DNA of 19,971 nucleotides from Bacteroidales bacterium (lineage in GTDB: Bacteria; Bacteroidota; Bacteroidia; Bacteroidales; 4484-276): positions 1 through 19,971 of the forward strand of contig JAGYLT010000012.1 in the NCBI GenBank assembly GCA_018400545.1, read 5' to 3'. The stretch's first letter is position 1, and every line of letters starts with the position of its first letter. The translations under genes and the position numbers were made by a program. The notes beneath the pieces are model-generated. The model saw nothing but the letters and a program-made list of their open reading frames with translations. It had not been told where the DNA came from and ran no database searches. Shown here piece by piece: positions 6,312-15,200 of this stretch.

Positions 6312-7820
6312 ATGGATATGAAGAACCAGATACTGATGAACCCCAATCCGCTTGTTCAATACCTGAACAAATCGCCGGACACCTTCACAAGAGACGATTT
6401 GATTTTATATATTGAGGATCATAACATTGAGATGCTCAACTTCAGGTATGCCGGTGAAGATGGCCGGTTGAAAACCCTTGCCTTTGTGATTAACAGCCGG
6501 GAGCACCTGGAAGATTTACTCACCATGGGTGAACGTGTGGATGGTTCCAGTTTGTTTTCACACATCGAAGCGGGTTCCAGCGACCTGTATGTGATTCCGC
6601 AATACAAAACCGCTTTCATAAACCCGTTCAGCGAAATACCAACCCTTGATATCCTTTGTGCATATTATGATAAGGATGGCAATCCGCTGGAGAGTTCACC
6701 GGAATACATTTTGCGAAAAGCCCATGATTCGCTCAAAAAAGCTACCGGGATGGAATTTCACGCCATGGGCGAATTGGAGTTCTACATCATCAGCGAAAAG
6801 GAACCTTTGTTTGAGGCCGTAGATCAGCGCGGATATCATGAATCCTCTCCGTTTACCAAAACCGATGAATTTAAGCAGGAAGTCATGCTCGCCATCGCCC
6901 AGGCAGGTGGCAAGCTCAAATACGGACACTGTGAAGTAGGTAACTTTAGCGTTGGCGATACCGAATATGAGCAGAATGAGCTGGAATTTATGCCCTGCCC
7001 TGTGGAAGATGCAGCACATCAGTTGCTGATCGCCAAGTGGATCGTCAGGACGCTGGCCTACAATTACGGCATCACCGTAACCTTTGCTCCGAAAATCACG
7101 GTTGGAAAAGCGGGCAGCGGTATGCATGTGCACACCAGGCTGATGAAAGCCGGGAAAAATCAAATGACCACCGACGGCAAACTGAGTGATGCAGCCAAAA
7201 AAGCCATAGCCGGATATCTTGATCTGGCACCTTCGTTATCTGCATTCGGCAATACCAACCCAACCTCCTACTTCAGGCTGGTACCGCATCAGGAAGCACC
7301 CACCAATATTTGCTGGGGCGATCGCAACAGGTCGGTACTGGTAAGGGTTCCGCTGGGCTGGACCGGAAACAAAAAGATGTATCTGCATGCCAATCCGCAG
7401 CAAAAGGAGCTGGAACGGGAGTTCGGGAACCGGCAGACTGTGGAATTTCGCTGCCCCGACGGATCAGCGGATATTTTCCTGTTGCTTGCCGGCCTTACAG
7501 TAGCTGCGCGTCACGGGTTTGAGATGGAGAACGGTTTGGCTTATGCCGATAAAACCTACGTAGATGTCAACATCTTCGACGATGAACACAAGGAAAGGGT
7601 GAAGGACCTCAAACAACTGCCCACTTCATGCTGGGAATCAGCCGAACAACTCGAGGCCCAGGCTGCCATCTATACCAAAGAGAATATTTTTCCGGAGGGC
7701 CTGATCAAAAGCATCGTGAAAAAGCTGAAAGGCTTCCGGGACCAGAACATCAGGGAAGAAATTTCAGGAGATCAGGAAGCTGTCATGAACCTGGTGCGGG
7801 AACATTTTCATTGTGGTTAA
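6312..7820 (+). CDS. glnA: Glutamine synthetase (type I family)
   Basis: 502 aa, slightly longer than classic GSI. It makes glutamine from glutamate, ammonium and ATP in the cytoplasm. The N-terminal beta-grasp region covers about residues 30-115 and includes RVDGSSLFSHIE (75-86). Catalytic-domain landmarks are GELEFY (153-158), QNELE (221-225), GSGMHVH (268-274), the substrate/ATP motif NPTSYFRLVPHQEAP (316-330), RNRSVLVRVP (338-347) and VEFRCPDGSAD (377-387). I see no canonical adenylylation site, so GlnE-type control is not supported. It stands alone between its own promoter and terminator, next to amino-acid-degrading iorAB. A second ATG two codons in is possible as start. A related gamma-glutamyl ligase cannot be excluded, but the conserved motifs favour true GS. 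Confidence 0.9.
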   Translation: MDMKNQILMNPNPLVQYLNKSPDTFTRDDLILYIEDHNIEMLNFRYAGEDGRLKTLAFVINSREHLEDLLTMGERVDGSSLFSHIEAGSSDLYVIPQYKTAFINPFSEIPTLDILCAYYDKDGNPLESSPEYILRKAHDSLKKATGMEFHAMGELEFYIISEKEPLFEAVDQRGYHESSPFTKTDEFKQEVMLAIAQAGGKLKYGHCEVGNFSVGDTEYEQNELEFMPCPVEDAAHQLLIAKWIVRTLAYNYGITVTFAPKITVGKAGSGMHVHTRLMKAGKNQMTTDGKLSDAAKKAIAGYLDLAPSLSAFGNTNPTSYFRLVPHQEAPTNICWGDRNRSVLVRVPLGWTGNKKMYLHANPQQKELEREFGNRQTVEFRCPDGSADIFLLLAGLTVAARHGFEMENGLAYADKTYVDVNIFDDEHKERVKDLKQLPTSCWESAEQLEAQAAIYTKENIFPEGLIKSIVKKLKGFRDQNIREEISGDQEAVMNLVREHFHCG

Positions 7821-7842
7821 ACCTGATTCGCACAATACATGG

Positions 7843-7875
7843 AAATGCCGGGGCAAGTTGCTACCGGTATTTTTT
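7843..7875 (+). terminator. Intrinsic terminator of glnA
   Basis: AAATGCCGG (7843-7851) pairs with CCGGTATTT (7864-7872) with one G-U pair. The 12-nt loop contains a smaller GCAA/TTGC stem, and the hairpin ends in a T run (7870-7875). It begins 22 bp after the glnA stop codon. Confidence 0.75.
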
Positions 7876-7922
7876 ATGCCCAATAATACGTTGATTTTTC
7901 CCGTTGAAATTAAATATTCAAT

Positions 7923-7930
7923 TACCTTTG
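7923..7930 (+). promoter_or_regulatory. Bacteroidota -7 promoter element for the hybrid kinase
   Basis: TACCTTTG fits TAnnTTTG exactly, 48 bp upstream of the preferred ATG at 7979. A TTG at 7904-7906 lies 16 bp upstream, somewhat closer than the usual spacing for a -33 element. Confidence 0.55.
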
Positions 7931-7978
7931 ACACATTAACAACCTAAAGGGGACATTTTAGACCAGTTGGAAAAAACA

Positions 7979-10900
7979 ATGCGAAATACCAGGCGGCCGG
8001 TGGCTTTCCCTCAGGCATTTCTTGTTATCCTGACCCTGTTTGCTTTTTGCAATACAGGTTTTTCCCAGCACTACAAAGTGAGTCTTTATGCTCAGGAGCA
8101 CGGGCTCCAGAATGAGTTGGTTAAATCCATCGCTATCGATTCGCTGGGGTTTATCTGGGCAGGCACCGACTTTGGGCTGATGCATTTCAACGGCAACCGT
8201 TTTGTTCCCTTTCCGGGCAAGCTCCCTTCCAATTATGTGAAATCAGTTGTTTCCACGCGCGATGGAAGCATGTTTGTTAATACCGACCTTGGATTTGGAG
8301 AAATCGTTTACAATCAAAACGATATGCGGTACCGCTCCATTATGAAGGGCGGCACAAATCCTTCGGATAGTATGCTGTGGTACCCGAAGCAGTTTTTCGA
8401 GGATAGCAAGCAAAACCTCTGGCTATCTGATAATTCGGCGGTTTATCGATACAACAACGGCAAACTTCACCGCTACTATCTTGGTCCGGAAAACACAACC
8501 GGTAGTTATGTGCATTCCTTTTCATTTTTTGAAAATGGTTTTACCCACCTCGTGCTGGTGTCATACACCGGTAATTTTTACCGGTACGACTATCTGACCG
8601 ATAAAATTTCACCCATTGCACTGGATGTGGATATTCACGATGTTACGGGTGTACAAAAAATTTCGGACGGTCATATCCTAATCGGGTTTAACAATATGCT
8701 GGGTGAAATGCGCTTCAATTCCGACTCGGAATTCCTGGACTTTCGTGTTCTGGGTCGCAAACTCGATGCGTCATCCTTCATCAGGAAAAAGAGCGGATCG
8801 GTACTTGTGGGCACCTGGACAAAAGGATTGTGGGAGGCAACACTTGAAAATGGCAACATCAGTCTGAAAAAGATTGAGGAAGTGAACCGGCGTGGTGCCA
8901 TCAACCAAATCATCAACCACAAAAACGAATACCTGCTGGCTACCGATTACGGCATCCTTGTTTTGCAGGACCAGATTTTTAATACCCCCTTCGAAAGGGT
9001 CAGGAACAAATACATCCAGGATGTGGAAATGGATGCCGGATCGGGAAGCATCGTGTTTACCGACGGTGAGCAAATCTACAGCGTAGATGAGGAAACACTG
9101 GAACCCCGCTTGCTCTTTACATCGCCGGGTTATATGATCCTGCAGATTTTGCCGGATAACGGTTCGGTTTGGTTTTCGGATAACCAGGGGGTTATCAGAA
9201 AACTGACCGGTGGCAGGGTACAGGAGGCATACAATCTGAGTGCCTATGGAAACTCGGTTTATAACATGATTTTCGATGGGGAGGGCAATATCTGGGCCTG
9301 CCAGGATAACCTGTCCGGCGTGGTTAAAATTACACCCCGCGGCGAGATAAAAATTTATGGTGAAGCATATGGCATTTCATCGCAGGTTAATTTCATTAAA
9401 ACGACGCCTTACCCACATTTGCTTTTGGGAACAAACATTCCCGGCAGCAATCTGCTCTATTTTGATTCGCTCAACGATACCATCCTCAACATGAGTGAAT
9501 CGCTCAACCTGGCATCCGATGATGTGCTTGCCATTAACGATGCCGATTTCGATGATAAAAAGGTGCTGTGGATCGCAACCAACCACGGGCTTTTCAAACG
9601 GAAAGGGAATGAGGTTTCAAGGGTGGCCATCGATTTTAATGATAAGATGGATATCAAAGCTATTACCATCGACCGGGATCAGAATATCTGGATTGCATCG
9701 TCGTCCGGTGTAATCAAATACGATCAAAAAAATACCATCCCTTTTGGACAGCATGATGGTTTGCCCTCCAAAACAGTGAATTACCGCAGCCTGATCACCG
9801 ATTCCGATAACCGCATCTGGGCAGGAACCATATCCGGAATTGCTTACAATTTGAATAATAAGGAGCCCGCCGTTACCACAAGGCCCCGGTTTATCCTGAT
9901 CACTGAAAAAGGTGTGCCGGTTACCGATCCTGCTAAAGACAGTTACAATAACCTGACCTACCTGGGATTTAGTTTTGTGAGTGCGGAGTATCCCACTGAC
10001 GGCGTTACCTACATGGTAAAAATGAGTGGCAAGGATGACGACTGGAAATTGCTGATCGGGCGAAACGAAATTTTTTATTCTGACCTGCAAACCGGCGATC
10101 ATCAACTGATGGTGAAGGCGCGACAGCGCGGAAATTATCTCTGGAGTCCGCCGCTGGTTTACAACTTTTCCATTCACACGGTGTGGTATCAAAGCTGGAT
10201 TACCTGGACGATTTTTGCGATTTTGTTTATCCTTTCCGTTTACCAGCTCACCAAATGGCGCAACCGCAGGCTGGAATGGAAAACCACAAAATTGAACAAG
10301 CTGGTGCGCGAACGCACGGCAAAACTTGAAAATACCACCCGGGAAATCGAAGCCAAAAACAAGCAGCTCATCAAAGCCAAAGAGGAAGCCGAACGATCAT
10401 CAAGAGCTAAGGCAGAGTTTTTATCAACCATGTCGCACGAAATCCGGACGCCGCTCCATGGTGTTTTGGGGATGATCGATTTGCTGCAGCTTGAAAATCC
10501 CCGTGAAGATCAGGCGGAAAAGCTGACTACCATGAAGTTTTCGGCGGAAAATCTGCTTTCGCTCATCAACGACATCCTGGATTTTAATAAAATTGACGAA
10601 GGCAAGCTCAAGCTTGAGAATGTGGAATTCAGCCTTCCCAAACTTGCACACAGCCTGAAGGCCGGATTTGAGCCGGTGGTGAAATCAAAAAACATCAAGC
10701 TGAAACTTGAACTTGGCGAAGGCCTTCCGGAATTTGTGATGGGCGATCCGACCCGACTGACCCAGGTACTGAATAATCTGCTGGGAAATGCTGTGAAGTT
10801 TACCGAAAAGGGAGAGGTGAAAATCGTTATGAAAGGTGTCGATCTGAAAAACAGCCAATCAGAGGTCACTTTTTCCATCGTTGATACCGGTATCGGAATT

Positions 10901-11947
10901 TCGCATGATCAGCTTGAGCATATTTTTGATTCATTCAGCCAGGCCAGTTCCGATACCACCCGAAAATATGGCGGAAGCGGCCTTGGACTTGCCATCACCA
11001 GGAAACTACTCGAAATTATGGGCAGTCGCATACAGGTGAAAAGTAAAATAGGTTCAGGTTCGGAGTTTTCATTTAAAATGATTTTTCAGAAAGCAGAAGG
11101 CGGTGAAGCTCAAACTGATGCCGAAGAAGCAACCAAACCCGGTAAAAAAACCCTTGAAGGCATGAAGATTTTGCTGGTTGAAGATAATCTGGTAAATACC
11201 CGGATCGCCACCCAAATCATGGAAAAATGGGGCATCGGCGTGGATGTGGCCGGTGACGGGCAGATTGCCGTGGAGAAATTTAAACCCGGTAAATACGACC
11301 TGATCATCATGGACCTGCACATGCCCAACATGGATGGTTTCGAAGCCAGCAGGGCCATCAGGAAACAGGATTCGAAAATACCGATAGTTGCACTCACAGC
11401 AGCCATTAAGATGCAGGATAAGGATAAAGTGCTGGAGGCCGGGATGAATGAGTTTGTTTCGAAACCATTTAAGCCCGCTGAACTGCAATTGCTGATTAAA
11501 AAACTTACCCTTGATGGGGGTGGTGTTGGAGATGCCAAAACCAAACGGCCTGAATTTGAAAGCCTGAAAGGTTACCGCGTGTTGCTTGTGGAAGACAATG
11601 ACATCAATATCAAAATTGCAACCCAGTTTCTCGAAAAGTGGGATCTGGAAGTGGAAGTTGCAAAAGACGGACAAATTGCCGTTGAAATGTTCAAACCTGA
11701 TAAGTTTCACCTTGTGCTTATGGATTTGCACCTGCCAAATATGGATGGCTACCAGGCCACAGAGGCCATCCGGAAGCAGGATCAAAACATCCCGATAATT
11801 GCACTAACCGCAGCCGTTAAAATTCAGGAAAAGGAAAAAGTGCTTTCAAGCGGTATGAACGATTTCATTTCAAAACCCTTTAAGCCGAGAGAACTCTATA
11901 ACAAAATTACCAGCAACCTCCTGAACGCTACGCTTCGTGCCGGTTAA
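7979..11947 (+). CDS. Hybrid two-component sensor kinase with periplasmic propeller and two receivers
   Basis: 1322 aa from the ATG; an in-frame TTG at 7967 is possible but adds only four residues before the signal peptide (VAFPQAFLVILTLFAFCNTGFSQ region, to about 30). Residues about 35-640 carry Reg_prop-type repeats such as DSLGFIWAGTDFGLMHF, DRDQNIWIASSSGVIKY and DSDNRIWAGTISGIAY, expected to form periplasmic beta-propellers. A Y_Y_Y-type domain (about 655-735) and one membrane helix (about 739-759) follow. Then come a coiled coil, HisKA with phospho-acceptor His820 (MSHEIRTPLHGVLGM) and HATPase_c with the N box (NNLLGNAVKF), DTGIGI and GGSGLGLAI. Two receivers end the protein: about 1062-1176 (Asp1112) and 1199-1313 (Asp1249). 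There is no HPt or DNA-binding domain, unlike Bacteroides HTCS regulators, so the output must pass to another protein. Ligand unknown; control of nearby secreted peptidases is only a guess. Confidence 0.92.
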   Translation: MRNTRRPVAFPQAFLVILTLFAFCNTGFSQHYKVSLYAQEHGLQNELVKSIAIDSLGFIWAGTDFGLMHFNGNRFVPFPGKLPSNYVKSVVSTRDGSMFVNTDLGFGEIVYNQNDMRYRSIMKGGTNPSDSMLWYPKQFFEDSKQNLWLSDNSAVYRYNNGKLHRYYLGPENTTGSYVHSFSFFENGFTHLVLVSYTGNFYRYDYLTDKISPIALDVDIHDVTGVQKISDGHILIGFNNMLGEMRFNSDSEFLDFRVLGRKLDASSFIRKKSGSVLVGTWTKGLWEATLENGNISLKKIEEVNRRGAINQIINHKNEYLLATDYGILVLQDQIFNTPFERVRNKYIQDVEMDAGSGSIVFTDGEQIYSVDEETLEPRLLFTSPGYMILQILPDNGSVWFSDNQGVIRKLTGGRVQEAYNLSAYGNSVYNMIFDGEGNIWACQDNLSGVVKITPRGEIKIYGEAYGISSQVNFIKTTPYPHLLLGTNIPGSNLLYFDSLNDTILNMSESLNLASDDVLAINDADFDDKKVLWIATNHGLFKRKGNEVSRVAIDFNDKMDIKAITIDRDQNIWIASSSGVIKYDQKNTIPFGQHDGLPSKTVNYRSLITDSDNRIWAGTISGIAYNLNNKEPAVTTRPRFILITEKGVPVTDPAKDSYNNLTYLGFSFVSAEYPTDGVTYMVKMSGKDDDWKLLIGRNEIFYSDLQTGDHQLMVKARQRGNYLWSPPLVYNFSIHTVWYQSWITWTIFAILFILSVYQLTKWRNRRLEWKTTKLNKLVRERTAKLENTTREIEAKNKQLIKAKEEAERSSRAKAEFLSTMSHEIRTPLHGVLGMIDLLQLENPREDQAEKLTTMKFSAENLLSLINDILDFNKIDEGKLKLENVEFSLPKLAHSLKAGFEPVVKSKNIKLKLELGEGLPEFVMGDPTRLTQVLNNLLGNAVKFTEKGEVKIVMKGVDLKNSQSEVTFSIVDTGIGISHDQLEHIFDSFSQASSDTTRKYGGSGLGLAITRKLLEIMGSRIQVKSKIGSGSEFSFKMIFQKAEGGEAQTDAEEATKPGKKTLEGMKILLVEDNLVNTRIATQIMEKWGIGVDVAGDGQIAVEKFKPGKYDLIIMDLHMPNMDGFEASRAIRKQDSKIPIVALTAAIKMQDKDKVLEAGMNEFVSKPFKPAELQLLIKKLTLDGGGVGDAKTKRPEFESLKGYRVLLVEDNDINIKIATQFLEKWDLEVEVAKDGQIAVEMFKPDKFHLVLMDLHLPNMDGYQATEAIRKQDQNIPIIALTAAVKIQEKEKVLSSGMNDFISKPFKPRELYNKITSNLLNATLRAG

Positions 11948-12042
11948 TGATGGTAAAGGACAAATGTTAGCTGCCGTATTCTTTGATTCCCAAAAAAACT
12001 TTACTTTAGCACCCCCTTAAAAAAAGTTAAAATCAGGGTGGT
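11948..12042. other. Intergenic sequence after the hybrid kinase
   Basis: Ninety-five bases between the kinase stop codon and the hairpin array. I see no convincing intrinsic terminator and no exact TAnnTTTG promoter. The closest is TTTACTTTAGC near 12000-12010, which departs from consensus. Confidence 0.4.
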
Positions 12043-12235
12043 ATTCAATTTCAGGAATATTAACCTGATTAATTCACAAACTTACAAAGTTTGTGAATTA
12101 ATCACCGAAGGCCGAAAATATTTGAAAAAAATATTTTCGAGGGTTAACCCTCGAATTTCCTCTGGAAATTCGGCTCTGTGGGCTTTTTTGCCCACAGAGT
12201 GAAAAATTCATGAATTTTTCAGGTTAATTTTGAAT
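12043..12235. repeat. Multi-hairpin element with closing inverted repeats
   Basis: Nearly every base lies in an inverted repeat. Hairpin A: 12067-12083 with 12087-12103, 17 perfect pairs around a 3-nt loop. B: 12113-12123 with 12129-12139 (11 pairs). C: perfect palindrome 12136-12155 centred on GTTAAC. D: 12152-12160 with 12164-12172 (9 pairs, 3-nt loop). E: CTCTGTGGGC 12174-12183 with GCCCACAGAG 12190-12199 (10 pairs, T6 loop). F: 22-bp perfect palindrome 12200-12221. The whole is closed by ATTAACCTGA (12059-12068) with TCAGGTTAAT (12219-12228), extended by ATTCAA (12043-12048) with TTGAAT (12230-12235). B, C and D share edge bases, so alternative folds exist; GCCGAA 12111-12116 can also pair with TTCGGC 12169-12174. 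It could be a nonautonomous mobile element, a cluster of REP palindromes or a structured RNA; the sequence does not decide. Confidence 0.85.
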
Positions 12236-12291
12236 CTAAAAAAGTAACTATAAATCAAGCGTTTATCATAAAACTTAACACACTTTGCACA
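12236..12291. other. Leader of the first M14 gene
   Basis: Fifty-six AT-rich bases before the ATG. No exact TAnnTTTG and no Shine-Dalgarno are seen. ACACTTTGC just before the ATG resembles only the right half of the -7 element. Confidence 0.35.
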
Positions 12292-15200
12292 ATGAAAAAA
12301 CTCTTACTACTGCTCCTCTTCGCCTGCTTTACAGCATCAACATTTGCCGGGGGCTGGCGTCCCGGCGAAATGGAAGTAAAAGTAGATATCCGTTCCAAAA
12401 CAGATGCCCTCGAACTTTACAATCTGGGCTTCAATGGCGACATCTACCTGAAACACGCTATCCTTTATCTCACACCGGATGAGCTGCGTGTGATCGAAAA
12501 CAGCAATTTTGATTACGAAATCATCATCGAAGATCTCAATGAATATTCACAATTATTCTGGCAAACAGATGTTGCCTATCATACCTACCAGGAAATAATT
12601 GATGTTGCCGACAGCCTGGCAGAACACTTCCCGGATATTTGCACAAAGCATGTTTTCGGGACATCCCTTGGCGGCAGACAGTGTGCGGCGTTGAAGATCA
12701 GCGATAATTCCGCAATTGACGAAAATGAAGCCGAAGTGATGTTCGATGGTGGCATCCACGGCAATGAGGTTGGTGCTGCCGAAAATGTAATCCGGTTTGC
12801 CCGCGACCTTTGCCTTGACTACGGCAGTGACCCTGAAATTACCGAACTGATAGATAACCGCGAAATATGGCTTTATCTTATGGTAAATCCTGATGGCCGT
12901 GTAAATGATGTGCGCTACAACAACAATGGTGTTGACCTGAACCGCGACTGGGGTTATATGTGGGATGCTGCAGGAAGCAGTACGGGAGCTTTTTCACAAC
13001 CCGAATCCAAAGCACTGCGTGCCTGTTCGTACGATAATCAGTTTGTTGTTCACACCACCTACCACAGCGGTACCGAATACATCTCCTGCCCATGGAGCTA
13101 TCGACCACAGGAACCGCACGACATGGATCATATTTTGCAATTGGCCGGGCTTTACTCCAGCGAATCAGGATATTCGTATATGGATTATGGCCAGGGCTAC
13201 TCAGGAATGTATGCAATTAACGGCAGTACCAAAGACTCCAATTATGGTGCGATGGGCTCCATCAGTTGGTCTATGGAAATTTCTTACGATAAGCATCCGC
13301 CTGCATCGCAAATCATGATGTTTTACAATTACAACAAACCATCCATGATCGCCATGATTGAGTATTCGGGATACGGACTCGAAGGGACTGTGACTGATGC
13401 CGTAACCGGCGATCCGGTTGCTGCCAGCGTTTTTGTAAATGATTTTATCCCGACTTTCACCGATCCCGTTGTGGGTGATTATCATAAATATGTATTGGCC
13501 GGAACCTATGACATCCTGATAAAGGCCAATGGCTACCAGGATAAGCTGGTTGAGGATGTTACTGTTGGAAGTATGACATCCACAGTTACAGATATCGAAC
13601 TAGATCCGCTGGAGCACCAGAGTGTTCACAGGATCATCAGTTGCCAGATTCCCGGAAACAACCATGCTGATGAGGGTTACACCTGGGCCGTAATCGGCCA
13701 GCCCGATAACCAGTATTATTCCATCGGAAAAAACGGCTGGATCGTGGTTGATATGCTTGATATCGTTTTTGACGGTGCAGGCCCTGATGTGATGGTTTTT
13801 GAAGGCGATGGTTCTGCGGAAGGATACACCCTTTACGCCGGAGAATCGATGGATGGCCCCTGGCACAGCATGGGTGATGGAAACGGAACTGCCGAATTCG
13901 ATTTTGAAAACTGCGCGATTTCTGAAGCAAAGTATTTTAAAATTGAAGATGACGGCGATGGATCATCCTCGGGTAACGACATCGGTTTTGATCTGGACGC
14001 CATGCAGGCCCTGAGCTCGGTAACCGGACCTTACCTGATTATGGATGGATATGAAATTGATGACAGCAATGGAAACAATAACGGAATTTTGGAACCGGGT
14101 GAAACAGCTGATTTTATCGTTACCCTCAAAAATGTGGGAACCGAGGATGCCCTTGCCATTACCGGTGTTTTTACTACTGAGGATGAATATATTAACATAA
14201 TTACAAGCTCCCCCCAAACTTTTGGTGATGTTGTCATTGGCGAGACGGCAGAAGCCACCTATACTGTTTCTGCTGATGAAATGGCTCCGGCCGGACATAC
14301 TGCAACCATCAATTTTAATTTTGAAGGAACCAATGTTGATCCGATTACCAAGTATATCCAAATTTCCTTCCCTGATTACTGCGAAGCTTCCACCAATACT
14401 GAAGACGAATATATTGCCCGTGTTGAATGCGGCGAAATAGATAATACAAGTGGATGGCAGGGAGGTGTTGCAAATTATACCGATATGATGGTTACTGCTG
14501 AACCCGGTATGGATGTGCCCATTACCATTACAAATGGAAATGCATGGTCCAGTGATCTGGTTACGGTATGGGTTGACTGGAATTTAGACTTTGATTTGGG
14601 AAGTCCGGCCAATGAAACCTTTGAGCTGACGAATGTTGGTGGCACCGGCGAAACTTTTACAGGAAATATCACAGTACCTGAAAGTCAAAATCCCGGCCAT
14701 TACAGAATGCGGATCCGCATGACGTATAGTTCTCAGCCAACACCCTGCGGAAGCTCAAGCTATGGTGAGGTTGAAGACTACACCGTGAACATTACCGGCG
14801 ATATTTTACAGGCCGGTTTCTATGCAGATGAAACATGGATCTGTTATGGAACAGAAGTGCAATACCACGACAACTCACTGGGAAATATCACCAGTTGGGA
14901 GTGGGAGTTTCCGGGTGGCACACCTGCAACTTCAAATGAACAAAACCCGCTGGTAACCTACAATTCGCCCGGAATTTATGGTGCATCCCTCACGGTTAGC
15001 AATGGTACCACCCAAAGCACAGAAGCAATGCTTGAATATATGATGGTGCTGGACGATCCCGGTATTCCGGATACCCCAGCCGGCGATTCAGAAATGTGCC
15101 AGGATGCGCCTGATTGCGATTATTACACCAATCCGGCTAATTGCACCGACTGGTACTGGGAAATCGATCCCCCGGCTGCCGGCACGATGACCCAAAATGG

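Noticed and set aside
7967..7978. TTG start for the hybrid kinase
   Set aside because: An ATG four codons downstream directly precedes the signal peptide and is the more plausible start.
9617..10192. 191-codon minus-strand open frame inside the kinase gene
   Set aside because: It lies wholly opposite a well-supported coding region, has no family features, and is the product of codon composition on the other strand.
11069..11785. 238-codon minus-strand open frame opposite the receiver domains
   Set aside because: It is antisense to the duplicated receivers, and its internal repetition merely mirrors that duplication.
12174..12200. Hairpin E as an intrinsic terminator for the kinase gene
   Set aside because: The T run lies in the loop, not after the stem, and the hairpin is over 220 bp past the stop codon, in the middle of an array of similar hairpins.
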